Below are positions 32,935 to 43,502 of a stretch of 64,000 nucleotides of DNA, in pieces. Within the stretch, counting starts at the first letter, position 1. The number at the start of each line of letters is the position of its first letter. This DNA comes from Agrypnia vestita. Taxonomy: Eukaryota; Arthropoda; Insecta; Trichoptera; Phryganeidae. Position numbers and translations under genes: made by a program. The notes under the pieces were generated by a model. The model was not told the DNA's origin. It made no database searches and saw only the letters and a program-made list of their open reading frames with translations. The stretch lies in contig JADDOH010023642.1 of the NCBI GenBank assembly GCA_016648135.1, positions 1 through 64,000 of the forward strand. Direction: 5' to 3'.

Positions 32935-34276
32935 CAGTAGAACCTCGTTAATTCGAAATTCAAGGGACCCAAAAAACATTTCGAATTATGCGGAACCCCA
33001 TTAATAGAATTTCAGGGTACAAAAAAAAATCACTATACGATTGCAAAATTCACCAAAATCGTAAAACTCATGAAAAATGCCATTCATTTTGTGAAAAACG
33101 TGTGTGTGTTTTGCATATTTCTAAAAATCATTTCGAAAACGTAATATTTATTATGCTAATGCAAGAATTGTGACATTTATTTTACTAAAGTATCTGATAT
33201 TGACACTACTAAAGTATCCAATGTTGTTGCTTGCGAAAAAATCAAATGTTTTTCCAATTTCGTCACGTTTGGATGCCCGTGATCGAAAATGTTTAGAAAT
33301 ATCTTGCCATTCATTTTGTGAAAAACGTGTGTGTGTTTTGCATATTTCTAAAAATCATTTCGAAAACGTAATATTTATTATGCTAATGCAAGAATTGTGA
33401 CATTTATTTTACTAAAGTATCTGATATTGACACTACTAAAGTATCCAATGTTGTTGCTTGCGAAAAAATCAAATGTTTTTCCAATTTCGTCACGTTTGGA
33501 TGCCCGTGATCGAAAATGTTTAGAAATATCTTTGTATTTATGGAAGGCTTCTACAATCTTCACTCGATTTTAACCTTCGATTTCGCCTTTTTTCTGACTC
33601 GGATCAACACACAGCACAGTTATTAGAAATACAATCGTCCACAAATACGTGAAATAGTAAGATAAGTCAGTAATCACTTCTTACAAAGAAAATTAAATAT
33701 TTAAACAACACAAACACACACCAAAATGGAATTTAAAATACAATTTTAAACACGGTCAACTATGAGAAATTACCACAAACTTAAATTATCCGCTCATATT
33801 ACGGTAGCCAACTGAAGAAAGAATGCATGGATTGCGACATAATGTGTACAGATAATGTGCATTTCACAAGGCGTGGCAAAATGCATAAAGGTCTCCTCAC
33901 ACGAGTGCGCACGATCAAAAGCTGTGCACATTATTAGTTTTTATAGCTTGATAAAAAAAACTGATTATGCTACTTAAAATGTATTGATTTGTACTTTTGT
34001 ATATTTCAAGAAATCATTTTGAAAACACAATATTTATTACGCTAATACAAAGATCGCGACATTTCTATTACTAAAGTACCCGATTTTGACATACTTGTTG
34101 TTCTCACTTGCGAAAAATCGAAATATTTTTTTCAATTTTGTCAACTTTCGAATTATGTGAAATAAAATGTATGATATGAATTATGTGAAATAAATGTGTG
34201 GTTTATGGTGCAAGGGGCTAAAAATTATTTATTTACGAATTAACGGGGTTTTCGAATTATCAGGGCTAATCTACTA
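32935..34276. mobile_element. pogo/Tigger-like element with CAGTAGAACCTCGTTAATTC end
   Basis: The left end CAGTAGAACCTCGTTAATTC is preceded by TA (32933-32934). The right end (gggctaatctacta near 34276) is similar when inverted (tagattagccctgataattc). Part of the inside (reading 33960-34140 inverted) resembles the element at 49.2 kb. A second, partial end follows at 34300-34359 (gaattaatggggttttcctg). No intact transposase. A 227-bp tandem duplication lies inside. Confidence 0.6.
33079..33532. repeat. Exact 227-bp tandem duplication
   Basis: The segment from gccattcattttgtg (33079) to aatatctt (33305) is repeated at once from 33306. I find no difference between the copies. It must be very recent, or an assembly duplication. 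Confidence 0.85.
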
Positions 34277-34462
34277 TGAAATGAACATTTTGGGACTTTG
34301 GAAAAATTTCTAATTGTGGCAAATTATCTGGGTTTGAATTAATGGGGTTTTCCTGTATAATGTTTTTGCTTTAGAACAGAATGTGGTCCTAGTAAAGCAA
34401 AAACAAAAAAATGAAATGCCTACCTATTATGAAAAAGAAAACACAATAATAATAATATAATA

Positions 34463-35748
34463 TTAGGTCCTTACATATGAAATTGGCGTTTAGTATGGGA
34501 GGAACATAAAGCCGATTTTTTATTATTATAATATATTTATTTAATCAAAGTATGTATCATTGCTATCTATGCACTTTTGCCATCTCATAGGTAGTTCATT
34601 GATCCCTTTACTAAAAAAACCATTCGGACGGGAATCAATAAAATCTTTGAAGGCGGTTTGGACTGCCCCATCGGAGTTGAATTTTTTCCTTTGCAAGAAG
34701 TTATCCAAATTTCGAAAAAAATGGTAATCTGTTGGGGCAAGGTCCGGAGAGTACGGTGGATGTCTTAGACATTCCAATTGAAGCTCCTCTAATTTGGTAG
34801 CCGTCTGTTGTGCAGTGTGTGGTCTAGCGCTATCATGAAGCAGCAGTGGCCTAGAGCGATTAACCAGCCTCGGTTGTTTAGCAGCTAGCTTTCCATCATG
34901 GTTTGCAGTTGCTGACAATAGACATCTGCCGTAATCGTCTGGCCAGATTTAAGAAAGCTGTAGTGAACGACACCAGCACTAGTCCACCAAACGCTCACAA
35001 GTAACTTTTTTGGAGTCAATTTTCGCTTGGGGCATGGTTTGGCTGGTTCGGCAGGGTTCAGCCATTGCGATGAGCACTTCCGATTATCGTACAGGATCCA
35101 CTTTTCATCACAGGTAATGATTTGATTTAAAATCCCTTCATTATTGTGCCGGTTGAGTAATGCAACGCAGCAGTCAACGCGCGTTTGTTGATTTGCTTCA
35201 CTCAATTCGTGAGGTAACCCACCTTTCAAGCTTTTTCACCTTACCAATTTGCTTCAAGTGGATTAAAACAGTTTTATCACTAACACCGCAGCCTGCAGCT
35301 AACTCGGATGTGGTTTGCGATGGATCCGCTTCCACAATAGCCTTCAATTCTCCATTATCAACTTTGGTCTCCGGCCGTCCACGGGGCTTGTTCTGCAGGT
35401 CGAAATTTCCAGAACGAAAACGTTGGAACCAAAAACGCACTGTGTTTTCTTTTGCGGCACCGTCGCCATACACATCATTAATCCTTCGAGCCGTTTCTGC
35501 AGCACTGGTTCCACGGTGGAACTCGTACTCGTAAATAACGCAATATTTCAAGTTTTTCATTTTGTAAACTGAGTGACGCAAAGAAAAAAACAATTGAGGA
35601 AAAAACAAATGAATTGTAATTTTCAAAACATAAATACATGAGTAAATAGCTGTATAAATTTGGATTTGGAATTTCTAACCAAAGAGAAGATATTTGAGAT
35701 CAAATTTGCCAGTACGGCAAAACGCCAATTTCATATGTAAGGACCTAA
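34463..35748 (-). mobile_element. mariner element, copy 2
   Basis: 1286 bp, TA on both sides (34461-34462, 35749-35750). The terminal repeats match copy 1 except that position 24 is G at both ends. It lies in the intron before the alternative last tetraspanin exon. The transposase has two frameshifts. Confidence 0.93.
34541..35560 (-). pseudogene. mariner transposase, copy 2 (two frameshifts)
   Basis: It starts at MKNLKYCVIYEYEF and follows copy 1. An extra T at about 35216 (gggttacc instead of gggtacc) shifts the frame after the KVKKLERW stretch. A missing T at about 34891 shifts it again before KLAAKQPRL. The catalytic motifs TCDEKWILYDN, HDSARPH (Asn to Ser) and SPDLAPTD are all present but in different frames. 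Confidence 0.88.
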
Positions 35749-36102
35749 TATTATTCAGAAACTTTGTATCTATATTTGCTTTGCACGTATGCTTTATAAA
35801 ACATTATTTACAATACATGTATCATAAATCAACTCTTGCGCAGAACACCACTTTGCCATAAATATTACCGCTACGCTAGCACAGTGTTATATTGTCTCAT
35901 AGTTTTCCACGATTATTCTGTTTTATAATTCATGGATTTCATTCAGTATGTATTTGTTTGTACCCGTGTAGATTTTTGAGAACTTTTACTATGTATTGAT
36001 TTTTTGATGAATGTCAAATTTGAAGCATTATTACAATGGATTAAAGTCGCATATCAAAAGTGTCGTGTGTGTGTTATAGAAAGCAATTAATGGGTTTAAT
36101 TA

Positions 36103-36750
36103 AGGCTGGACATTCACTTCATATTTCATTATTTTTTTCGAATATGCGGGTTTTATTATTCATTTATATCAGAATGTATGTGCTAGGCCGCATATTTTTA
36201 GGATGATAACTTAGACAGAACCTTTGTTCTTATATAATTGTAAAAAACCGAACATTATTTGCAATAAGAAAATATGAGCATTAATCGACAGACCGCGGTC
36301 AAAAAATTCATTTTCAGTTCAAAAATCAATAAATTCTGAATATTTATATGTACGCAGAATATGTAAATATTGATATGTTTTTTAAATTCTAGACAGAAAA
36401 CATTTAGAACTCGACTGAAATAATACATTTTAATGTTATGCATTTTGACATTTGTAGTCAATTTCTCAAGTCAAACACAATTTCTATGCAGCCGATTGGC
36501 TGCATAGAAATTGTGTTTCCGTATATGTCATTGTCCGCGCTTCGATATCAAACTTTAACACAGATATATCATCATCTCTTTTTTTCGTGCCCTTCTTACT
36601 CTTGCAATTATCACGGCCTGAACAACGAAATCTCATGTCACTTGATATTACATTCAGATTATTATTTGTTATTACCGTCTTGAAAGAGCATAATCAAATT
36701 ACGGAATACCTCGATATTTCAAACTTCTAATGTGAATGTCCGGCCTCAAT
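36103..36750. mobile_element. Non-coding inverted-repeat element with GGCTGGACATTCAC ends
   Basis: Left ggctggacattcac and right gtgaatgtccggcc are inverted. The inside contains a strong hairpin (36473-36518). It directly adjoins the piggyBac element at 36761. Limits are approximate. Confidence 0.5.
36473..36518. repeat. Perfect 21-bp hairpin with 4-base loop
   Basis: Bases 36473-36493 and 36498-36518 are exact inverted copies (left arm AAACACAATTTCTATGCAGC plus C) around GATT. In RNA this would be a stable stem of short-hairpin size. It lies within a non-coding element in the tetraspanin intron. Confidence 0.9.
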
Positions 36751-36760
36751 AACAATTTAA

Positions 36761-38507
36761 CCGTTATGTTACTACCCGGAATGTTTCACACTGGTTACTA
36801 CCCAGGGTACCCAGGTGTTCTACTTTGATGGACGCTGTCCGTGCATTCTTTTGTTATGTGTATCACAAATTGATATGTAAACAATGGTTAAATTGCTTCT
36901 TAAAAATTCCATATTTCTCATAACAATGTCCATATTTCTCATAACAATAACCTTTATACCTGCTTTTAATCTTTTTGCTTGACCTTGACTTAATAAGCAC
37001 CTTATCGATAATTTTAATCTTCAGTTCTATTTGTGTCTGAGTAAAGTGCAAACGTGTTTGAATTGTTATTAGTTGTTTACAATAGTGAAGTTTTCATTGT
37101 TCTGAAATTTTTTAAACGCTAAAATTTTTAAAAATTATTTTAATATAAATTAAAAAAAAACAATTCTATCGCTAAAAATGGAGAAACTATCACCGAGGGA
37201 ATATGCGAGGTGTGAAGATTTATATTTATTATTACTTATATTTTTCCATTCGTTCATATCATCGAATGAAAATTATTAGTTATAAATTTTTTATGGTTGA
37301 GCGCGTCTCAGAAAAAGGATGCTTCAATTACTGGGTGATGAATAAAAATACTTCAGTTACTGGGTAATGAATCGGTCTCAGAATTAGAGCCTTTTTCTGA
37401 TAGCGACGAGGAAGATTGGATGCCAGAACAAAGGGATAAAAATGAGTATTCGGATAGCGGTGACCGTGAAAACCAGCTATGGAGGATATTACACATCATG
37501 AAAGTGAAGATAGTGAGGATGAAGAAGTCTAAAATACTGAGCATTATATTAGACCTTCGACATCTGCTCAAGATTATTTCCAGGCGAGTGATGAAACGAT
37601 ACGGCATAAAAATCCACCTATTCGACCACGTCGCACAATATCATTAGGCAAAGAAGTGGTCCACACGGATTAACAAAAGCATTATCTATTAGTATGGTGG
37701 ATATGTAATGCATTTTTTTTTTATCCAAATACCGGCCAAATATATATTGGGAAGTCAACATCTGGACAAGAAACCAATCAAGGTGAAAGAGTTGTGAAAG
37801 AACTGGCCGCTTCATACAAGGTTCTGGATGTAATAATGGACAATAATACAACGAACAATTTTTTCACTTTTTTTGGCACATCTTTTATCTTGGAACATGA
37901 CTATTGTTGGCACATTGAGACGATGTATCGTTACCGTTTCTACCTCCACACCAACCGCCTCTAATTCTACACCATTCAAATGTGACAAAACTCACACGAC
38001 GGAAAATCATTTTCGATTCTTGTAATATTTGTCAGGAAGCACAAGCGAAGGTGAATATGTGAATCATGTTTCCAATGTGAGAAACTTGTGTGCGATTCTA
38101 CATTGACAATTTGTCAAAAATCTCCAATACCAAATATGATAAATGTACCAAGAAAAGAAAAATTTTTTTTTGGCCTATATTTATTCAAAAATATATAGAT
38201 GCATTAAAAATAAAAAAATATTCAAAATGTATTCACTTGTTTGTTTTTGATTTATTTTCATGTCTCTTACTGCAAGAACATATGGTAACCCGGGTACCTC
38301 GGGTAGTAACCAGAGGACTATACAGGCTTAAGCTCTGATTAAATACCTTTCTTTAAATTAAATTACATAAAATTTATCATAAATCCCTTTATAATAACTT
38401 AAATAATGGGGATCCGAGCGGATAAAAACAGCTGATGGTTGTGAATAAAATTATTTTAACTTGATGTTGAAAATGGGCACCCGGGCACCCGGGTAGTAAC
38501 ATAAGGG
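36761..38507 (+). mobile_element. piggyBac-type element, degenerate
   Basis: TTAA flanks both sides (36757-36760, 38508-38511). The ends are CCGTTATGTTACTACCCGG and, inverted, CCCTTATGTTACTACCCGG, as expected for piggyBac elements. Subterminal motifs with gggtacc, acccggg and gtagtaac recur at both sides. Total 1747 bp, shorter than an autonomous element. Confidence 0.88.
37175..38110 (+). pseudogene. piggyBac transposase remnant
   Basis: Broken frames give MEKLSPREYARCEDL, an acidic stretch ELEPFSDSDEEDWMP, RPRRTISLGKEVV, then YIGKSTSGQETNQGERVV and KELAASYKVL, DNFFTFF-like and CESCFQCEKLVC-like residues. This order (acidic N-terminus, DDE core, Cys-rich end) is that of PGBD transposases. 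Much of the central core is deleted and several stops occur. Confidence 0.75.
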
Positions 38508-39212
38508 TTAAATGAAAATAATATCTGGTCATTGTTAGGTATCTTCTGTTTGGTATTAGTAATGTACAAAATTGCCTTATGGCAATCTTTATGTTAAGCT
38601 TGTTTGTGTGTATCACTTTTTACATGGTTGCTTTGTGCTGGATTCCTTTTAGAAACCACTGTACATTCTTGACTGTGTTGACCTTATTCTCACGGATTGG
38701 ACTGCAAGTTATTCATTTGCTGACTGATGAGTGACAGTGTAAAAATGTTTCCTTGTGTTATAAATTAATTTTAGTAGAACATTTATTTGTACATAAATAT
38801 TGACAATTAGTATATGAGGGTTATAAAAGCAAAGGAAGCAATATCCCACTGAGGAATTTCAGAGATAAATACAAAACACCTGATACTACTCAAAGAAATT
38901 TCTCTGAAATCTATGAAACCTTTATCTTATGGAAATAAGTTTTTAGAAATAATTGTCACCTCAGTTTTCCTTTTATATATGCACTTTTGAGTATGGATAT
39001 TGCTGTGTTTGCTTCCAAATATGTAGTGGATTGCTTTCTTTTGCTATTTACATAATTGGATATTAAATTTTTTTCAATATCATTACCCATAAATCGGCAT
39101 TTATTAGACAGGAGACATTTAGTTGCTTGATACATACACACATAATTAATTTAAATTTTAGGATATTATGTAACAAACCTCGATTACTACCTACCTCGTA
39201 CCTCGCTAGATA

Positions 39213-40497
39213 TTAGGTCCTTACATATGAAATTGAGGTTTAGTATGGGAGGAACATAAAGCCGATTTTTTTTTATTATAATATATTTATTTAATCAAAG
39301 TATGTACCATTGCTATCTATGCACTTTTGCCATCTCATAGGTATTTCATCGATCCCTTTACTAAAAAAACCATTCGGACGGGAATCAATAAAATCTTTGA
39401 AGGCGGTTTGGACTGCCCCATCGGAGTTGAATTTTTTCCTTTGCAAGAAGTTATCCAAATTTCGAAAAAAATGGTAATCTGTTGGGGCAAGGTCCGGAGA
39501 GTACGGTGGATGTCTTAGACATTCCAATTGAAGCTCCTCTAATTTGGTAGCCGTCTGTTGTGCAGTGTGTGGTCTAGCGTTATCATGAAGCAGCAGTGGC
39601 CTAGAGCGATTAACCAGCCTCGGTTGTTTAGCAGCTAGCTTTTCCATCATGGTTTGCAGTTGCTGACAATAGACATCTGCCGTAATCGTCTGGCCAGATT
39701 TAAGAAAGCTGTAGTGAACGACACCAGCACTAGTCCACCAAATGCTCACAAGTAACTTTTTTGGAGTCAATTTTCGCTTGGGGCATGGTTTGGCTGGTTC
39801 GGCAGGGTTCAGCCATTGCGATGAGCGCTTCCGATTATCGTACAGGATCCACTTTTCAACACAGGTAATGATTCGATTTAAAATCCCTTCATTATTGTGC
39901 CGGTTGAGTAATGCAACGCAGCAGTCAACGCGCGTTTGTTGATTTGCTTCACTCAATTCGTGAGGTACCCACCTTTCAAGCTTTTCACCTTACCAATTTG
40001 CTTCAAGTGGATTAAAACAGTTTTATCACTAACACCGCAGCCTGCAGCTAACTCGGATGTGGTTTGCGATGGATCCGCTTCCACAATAGCCTTCAATTCG
40101 TCATTATCAACTTTGGTCTCCGGCCGTCCACGGGGCTTGTTCTGCAGGTCAAAATTTCCAGAACGAAAACGTTGGAACCAAAAACGCACTGTGTTTTCTT
40201 TTGCGGCACCGTCGCCATACACATCATTAATCCTTCGAGCCGTTTCTGCAGCACTGGTGCCACGGTGGAACTCGTACTCGTAAATAACGCGATATTTCAA
40301 GTTTTTCATTTTGTAAACTGAGTGACGCAAAGAAAAAAACAATTGAGGAAAAAACAAATGAATTACAATTTTCAAAACACAAATACATGAGTAAATAGCT
40401 GTATAAATTTGGATTTGGAATTCCTAGCCAAAGAGAAGATATTTGAGATCAAATTTGCCAGTACGGCAAAACCTCAATTTCATATGTAAGGACCTAA
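39213..40497 (-). mobile_element. mariner element, copy 3
   Basis: 1285 bp with TA flanks (39211-39212, 40498-40499). The terminal repeats match copy 1 except that position 25 is G at both ends. Inserted into an inverted-repeat element. The transposase is broken. Confidence 0.93.
39291..40309 (-). pseudogene. mariner transposase, copy 3 (frameshift and catalytic change)
   Basis: The N-terminal part (start MKNLKYRVIYEYEF at 40309) is intact to KQIGKVK, where one missing A near 39983 shifts the frame. From 39956 the rest is open to the normal end CIDSNGTYFD. The first catalytic Asp is lost: TCVEKW instead of TCDEKW (GTT for GAT near 39860). Even with the frame restored the enzyme would be expected to be inactive. 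Confidence 0.9.
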
Positions 40498-41064
40498 TAT
40501 ATAGAAATACCTGTTTTGGGGTAGGTAACTTTTTTTTATCACCTTAGATCGACATCTAATATTTGCTAATAAGATGCAGGAAATGTCTTTGATATGATGA
40601 TTTTTGAGTCTAAAATTGACATCAACTTTCACTCTAGTATGAAGCGGCCATTTTGTCACATGACACATCCTTGGGGGTTGATTGGTTGAAGCGGATATTG
40701 CTGCCTTTGCTTTTAATGGTGATTTGGAAACATGATTTTGAAACGGATAGAGCTATATTTCCTATAAAATCTCATATTCATTACACTCTAAATTAGTTCT
40801 CCTCGATGAATGCATTCAAAACATTTTTTTAATTGTTTGGATATTAATTAATGCCTTTGCTTTTATACCCCTCGTATGATATTGTTTTAATGCTAGACTA
40901 GATCCTTTTAGTTACATAACCTACAGCACAGTATGTATTAGTAATTTTTAAATTCACTCCTGGTTTTGGAGAGTATTACCATTTTTTTTAAATACATATT
41001 AATTAATAATATTGTTACATTATTCCTTTTAATTTATAACTAATAATCTTTATGGTTTTTACAG

Positions 41065-41160
41065 CTGTTAGCAGTATGGCTAGCGAGAAAATATCGAAAC
41101 CAGCCAGATCCTGATTATAAGCCGCCTCACACAATTTTCTCTAGAAATTATGATTACTAA
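41065..41160 (+). CDS. Tsp97E: Tetraspanin alternative last exon
   Basis: The acceptor tggtttttacag is followed by LLAVWLARKYRNQPDPDYK, then PPHTIFSRNYDY and TAA at 41158-41160. It begins in phase 0, as exon 31525 does, and aligns with it through AVWL and YRNQxDP, so it is a duplicated last exon and not a chance frame. It replaces the NPSAFL ending with a longer, Tyr-containing tail. Confidence 0.8.
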   Translation: MLAVWLARKYRNQPDPDYKPPHTIFSRNYDY

Positions 41161-43130
41161 ATAGTTTTTAAAAATCTTATTTGACATAGGGTTGACATAC
41201 CAAGATCAAAAACTAACCAAGTGTTATTTTAATAAAAATGTTTTTGATGCATTTAAAATTCGAATATCTGGAGGGGGGGGGGGGTATAGGAACCAAACAT
41301 GTGATCTGCTAAAACTGACCATCAAGTGGTAGAGGCTACGATGGAAGCACTAACTAACTAATAAATTCCGTTAAAATAATAAATCTACCCTGGCTATCTG
41401 GCTATTTCTAATGTTTAGAAATATTAAATCAGTAATTACAAAACATATTATTTTTCTTTTTCAATATAAATAATTCATTAAATTAAAATCTTGTAATATC
41501 AAAATTTAAAATGATACATTTCTCTTTACAGTTTTTTTAAATGTCTATAATGTGTTTGGTCATCCACACTTTGGGTATTAATAACATTTTTACACTGTTC
41601 CTGAGTTTCCATATTTTTAATTATTTGTTTATTGATGTAAATGATTTGGATTCTGTAAGGCATACGTGCATCTAAAGGAACTTTATGATTATATGAATAA
41701 TAATTGAAATGCTGCCACACTTTATGGCTGGCCTCTCATGTTTAGATGAAACCATAATTTAAATACATGCTATCTGTATCTTTAAATCGTATGTCACCCA
41801 GGAGAACATCTTTTGAAAGTAGATCCCCGTTCATGATCAAGGTTTATTTATGTGTTCCGATTTTTTAAAATTAAAATTAAAATCCTGATTTTTTTTTAAA
41901 TATTTGGAAGCTGCGAAGGAAAATACAATTGTTGTGATACTCGGATACATGCATACATTTTTATTCTTATCTTCTTTCTTGCTTGTGGGATACAATAACC
42001 TAATTTTTACATTATCATGTTCTCAGGTTTTCATTACATTTGGCTACAACATCTGTGATAAGCATAATTTGACACAATTTATGCTTTTATCATGCTTGTG
42101 TTATGTGTATAAACTTGTATTTGGGAAATATTTGGAAAAAATAATGTGAACAGTAAATTTTATATAGATTATTAGAAGTTCAAAGCCCATAAAACATACT
42201 GAAGAGATTTATTACATTCTTAGATTTCTAGCCATTAAGATTATATCAGGAAGGTATTAGATGCCTTTTTTTGTTTCTATTTTATTTTATGATATGCATA
42301 CATAATGTTACTAAGAATATTAAATAATCTGGCAGCTTTCAGGAATGTTTTAACTATCAAATACAAATTATTTGATAGTTATTTTAAAATACAATAAATT
42401 TGTTTTTATTCTTTTGAGTCATTAAGATTAAGATATACATAATAAAAAATTTCATTGATCATTCTGATTTATGCGTATAGTTGTTTAAGACCGTAGATCT
42501 TTTTCCTATTGTAAATAAATAAATATAGGTACTTGTGTTTTCTTAACATTTTTAATGGTTCATTTGGCTTTTTTCTAGTCAGTGATATTTAATATTACCT
42601 ACTCAAAATATAACATACCGCATTAAATGAATTATTTTTTGTATGTACCAGCTAACCTTGTGCCAGTGAGGCAGTGTAATTTTAAGTGAAAGTTTTGGAA
42701 TTAATATTAAAAATTATGTTTCACTAAGGTCCTGATGTTTGCAGTAATTACAGACAATGTGGAAATTAAATTTATCTGGAATTAAAAATTAAAGATTTTA
42801 TGGAATTCCAAGCAGGAAAAATTTAAGTTTGCGTATTTTATTAGTTTTATACACATTAATTTTTATAACCTCCATTATGAGGTAAATACGGCGATTATTC
42901 AAATAACAGTGTGCATCTTTTTTATGAAAGATATTTATATTCTTCTGATGGCAAGTTGCCTTTATGCAAATTGGAGTAACTTAACTCAAACAATTTTTAG
43001 GTGTTTTCAACATGGTCGTACATATAATGTTCTTTTGTATATGTTTTTGAATTTTTGTATTGTTGTTTTCTTAATGTCAATTTTTAATTTCTGTACCTCA
43101 GGAAATTCATTTGTATTTAATAAAATGTCA
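41161..43130. other. AT-rich intergenic sequence
   Basis: Downstream flank of the tetraspanin gene. It holds a run of 12 G at 41273-41284 and a small inverted repeat near 42355-42380 (aactatcaaat/atttgatagtt). I see no gene. Confidence 0.5.
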
Positions 43131-43133
43131 GTA

Positions 43134-43502
43134 CAGTAGAACTACGATTATTCAAGGTAATGTGGACAGGGTCGGATAATCAAAAACTGAGAAAATATGG
43201 ATAACGGCGGTTGTTACGTGTACGTTATTTTTGATGCAACTAAAAATACTTTCTTTTAAAATACATTGTATTCTAATTTACTGTATACACTAAGCAATAA
43301 AACGAATACATTTTTCTTGTTAAACAATAATATAATGTTATTATAAAATTCCTTTATATTTCTGTTTTATTTGTTATCATTCGTTTGTTATCATAGTTAA
43401 TATTACTCATTCGAAAAATGATATAGCTTTTGTAAAATACTTTATGGTTGGACAATTCAGAGACTTGGATAATCGGCGTTCGAATAACCAAGGTTATGGT
43501 AT
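43134..43502. mobile_element. pogo-like MITE (CAGTAGAACTACGATTATTC end)
   Basis: The left end CAGTAGAACTACGATTATTC follows TA (43132-43133). The right end, inverted, reads taccataaccttggttattc. Inner ggataatc repeats are typical of Tigger-like MITEs. Confidence 0.6.

Larger units (their letters stand above)
38815..40874. mobile_element. TGAGGGGTATAAAAGC-family element, copy 3, split by mariner
   Basis: The left end TGAGGGTTATAAAAGC follows TA (38813-38814); the right end (gcttttatacccctcg) precedes TA (40875-40876), so the family makes TA duplications. Without the 1287 bases of mariner insertion the element is about 770 bp and matches copy 1 along most of its length. Confidence 0.75.

Noticed and set aside
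41273..41284. G-quadruplex from the run of 12 G
   Set aside because: A single G run in an AT-rich setting; it could also be a sequencing artefact. No further structure supports a role.
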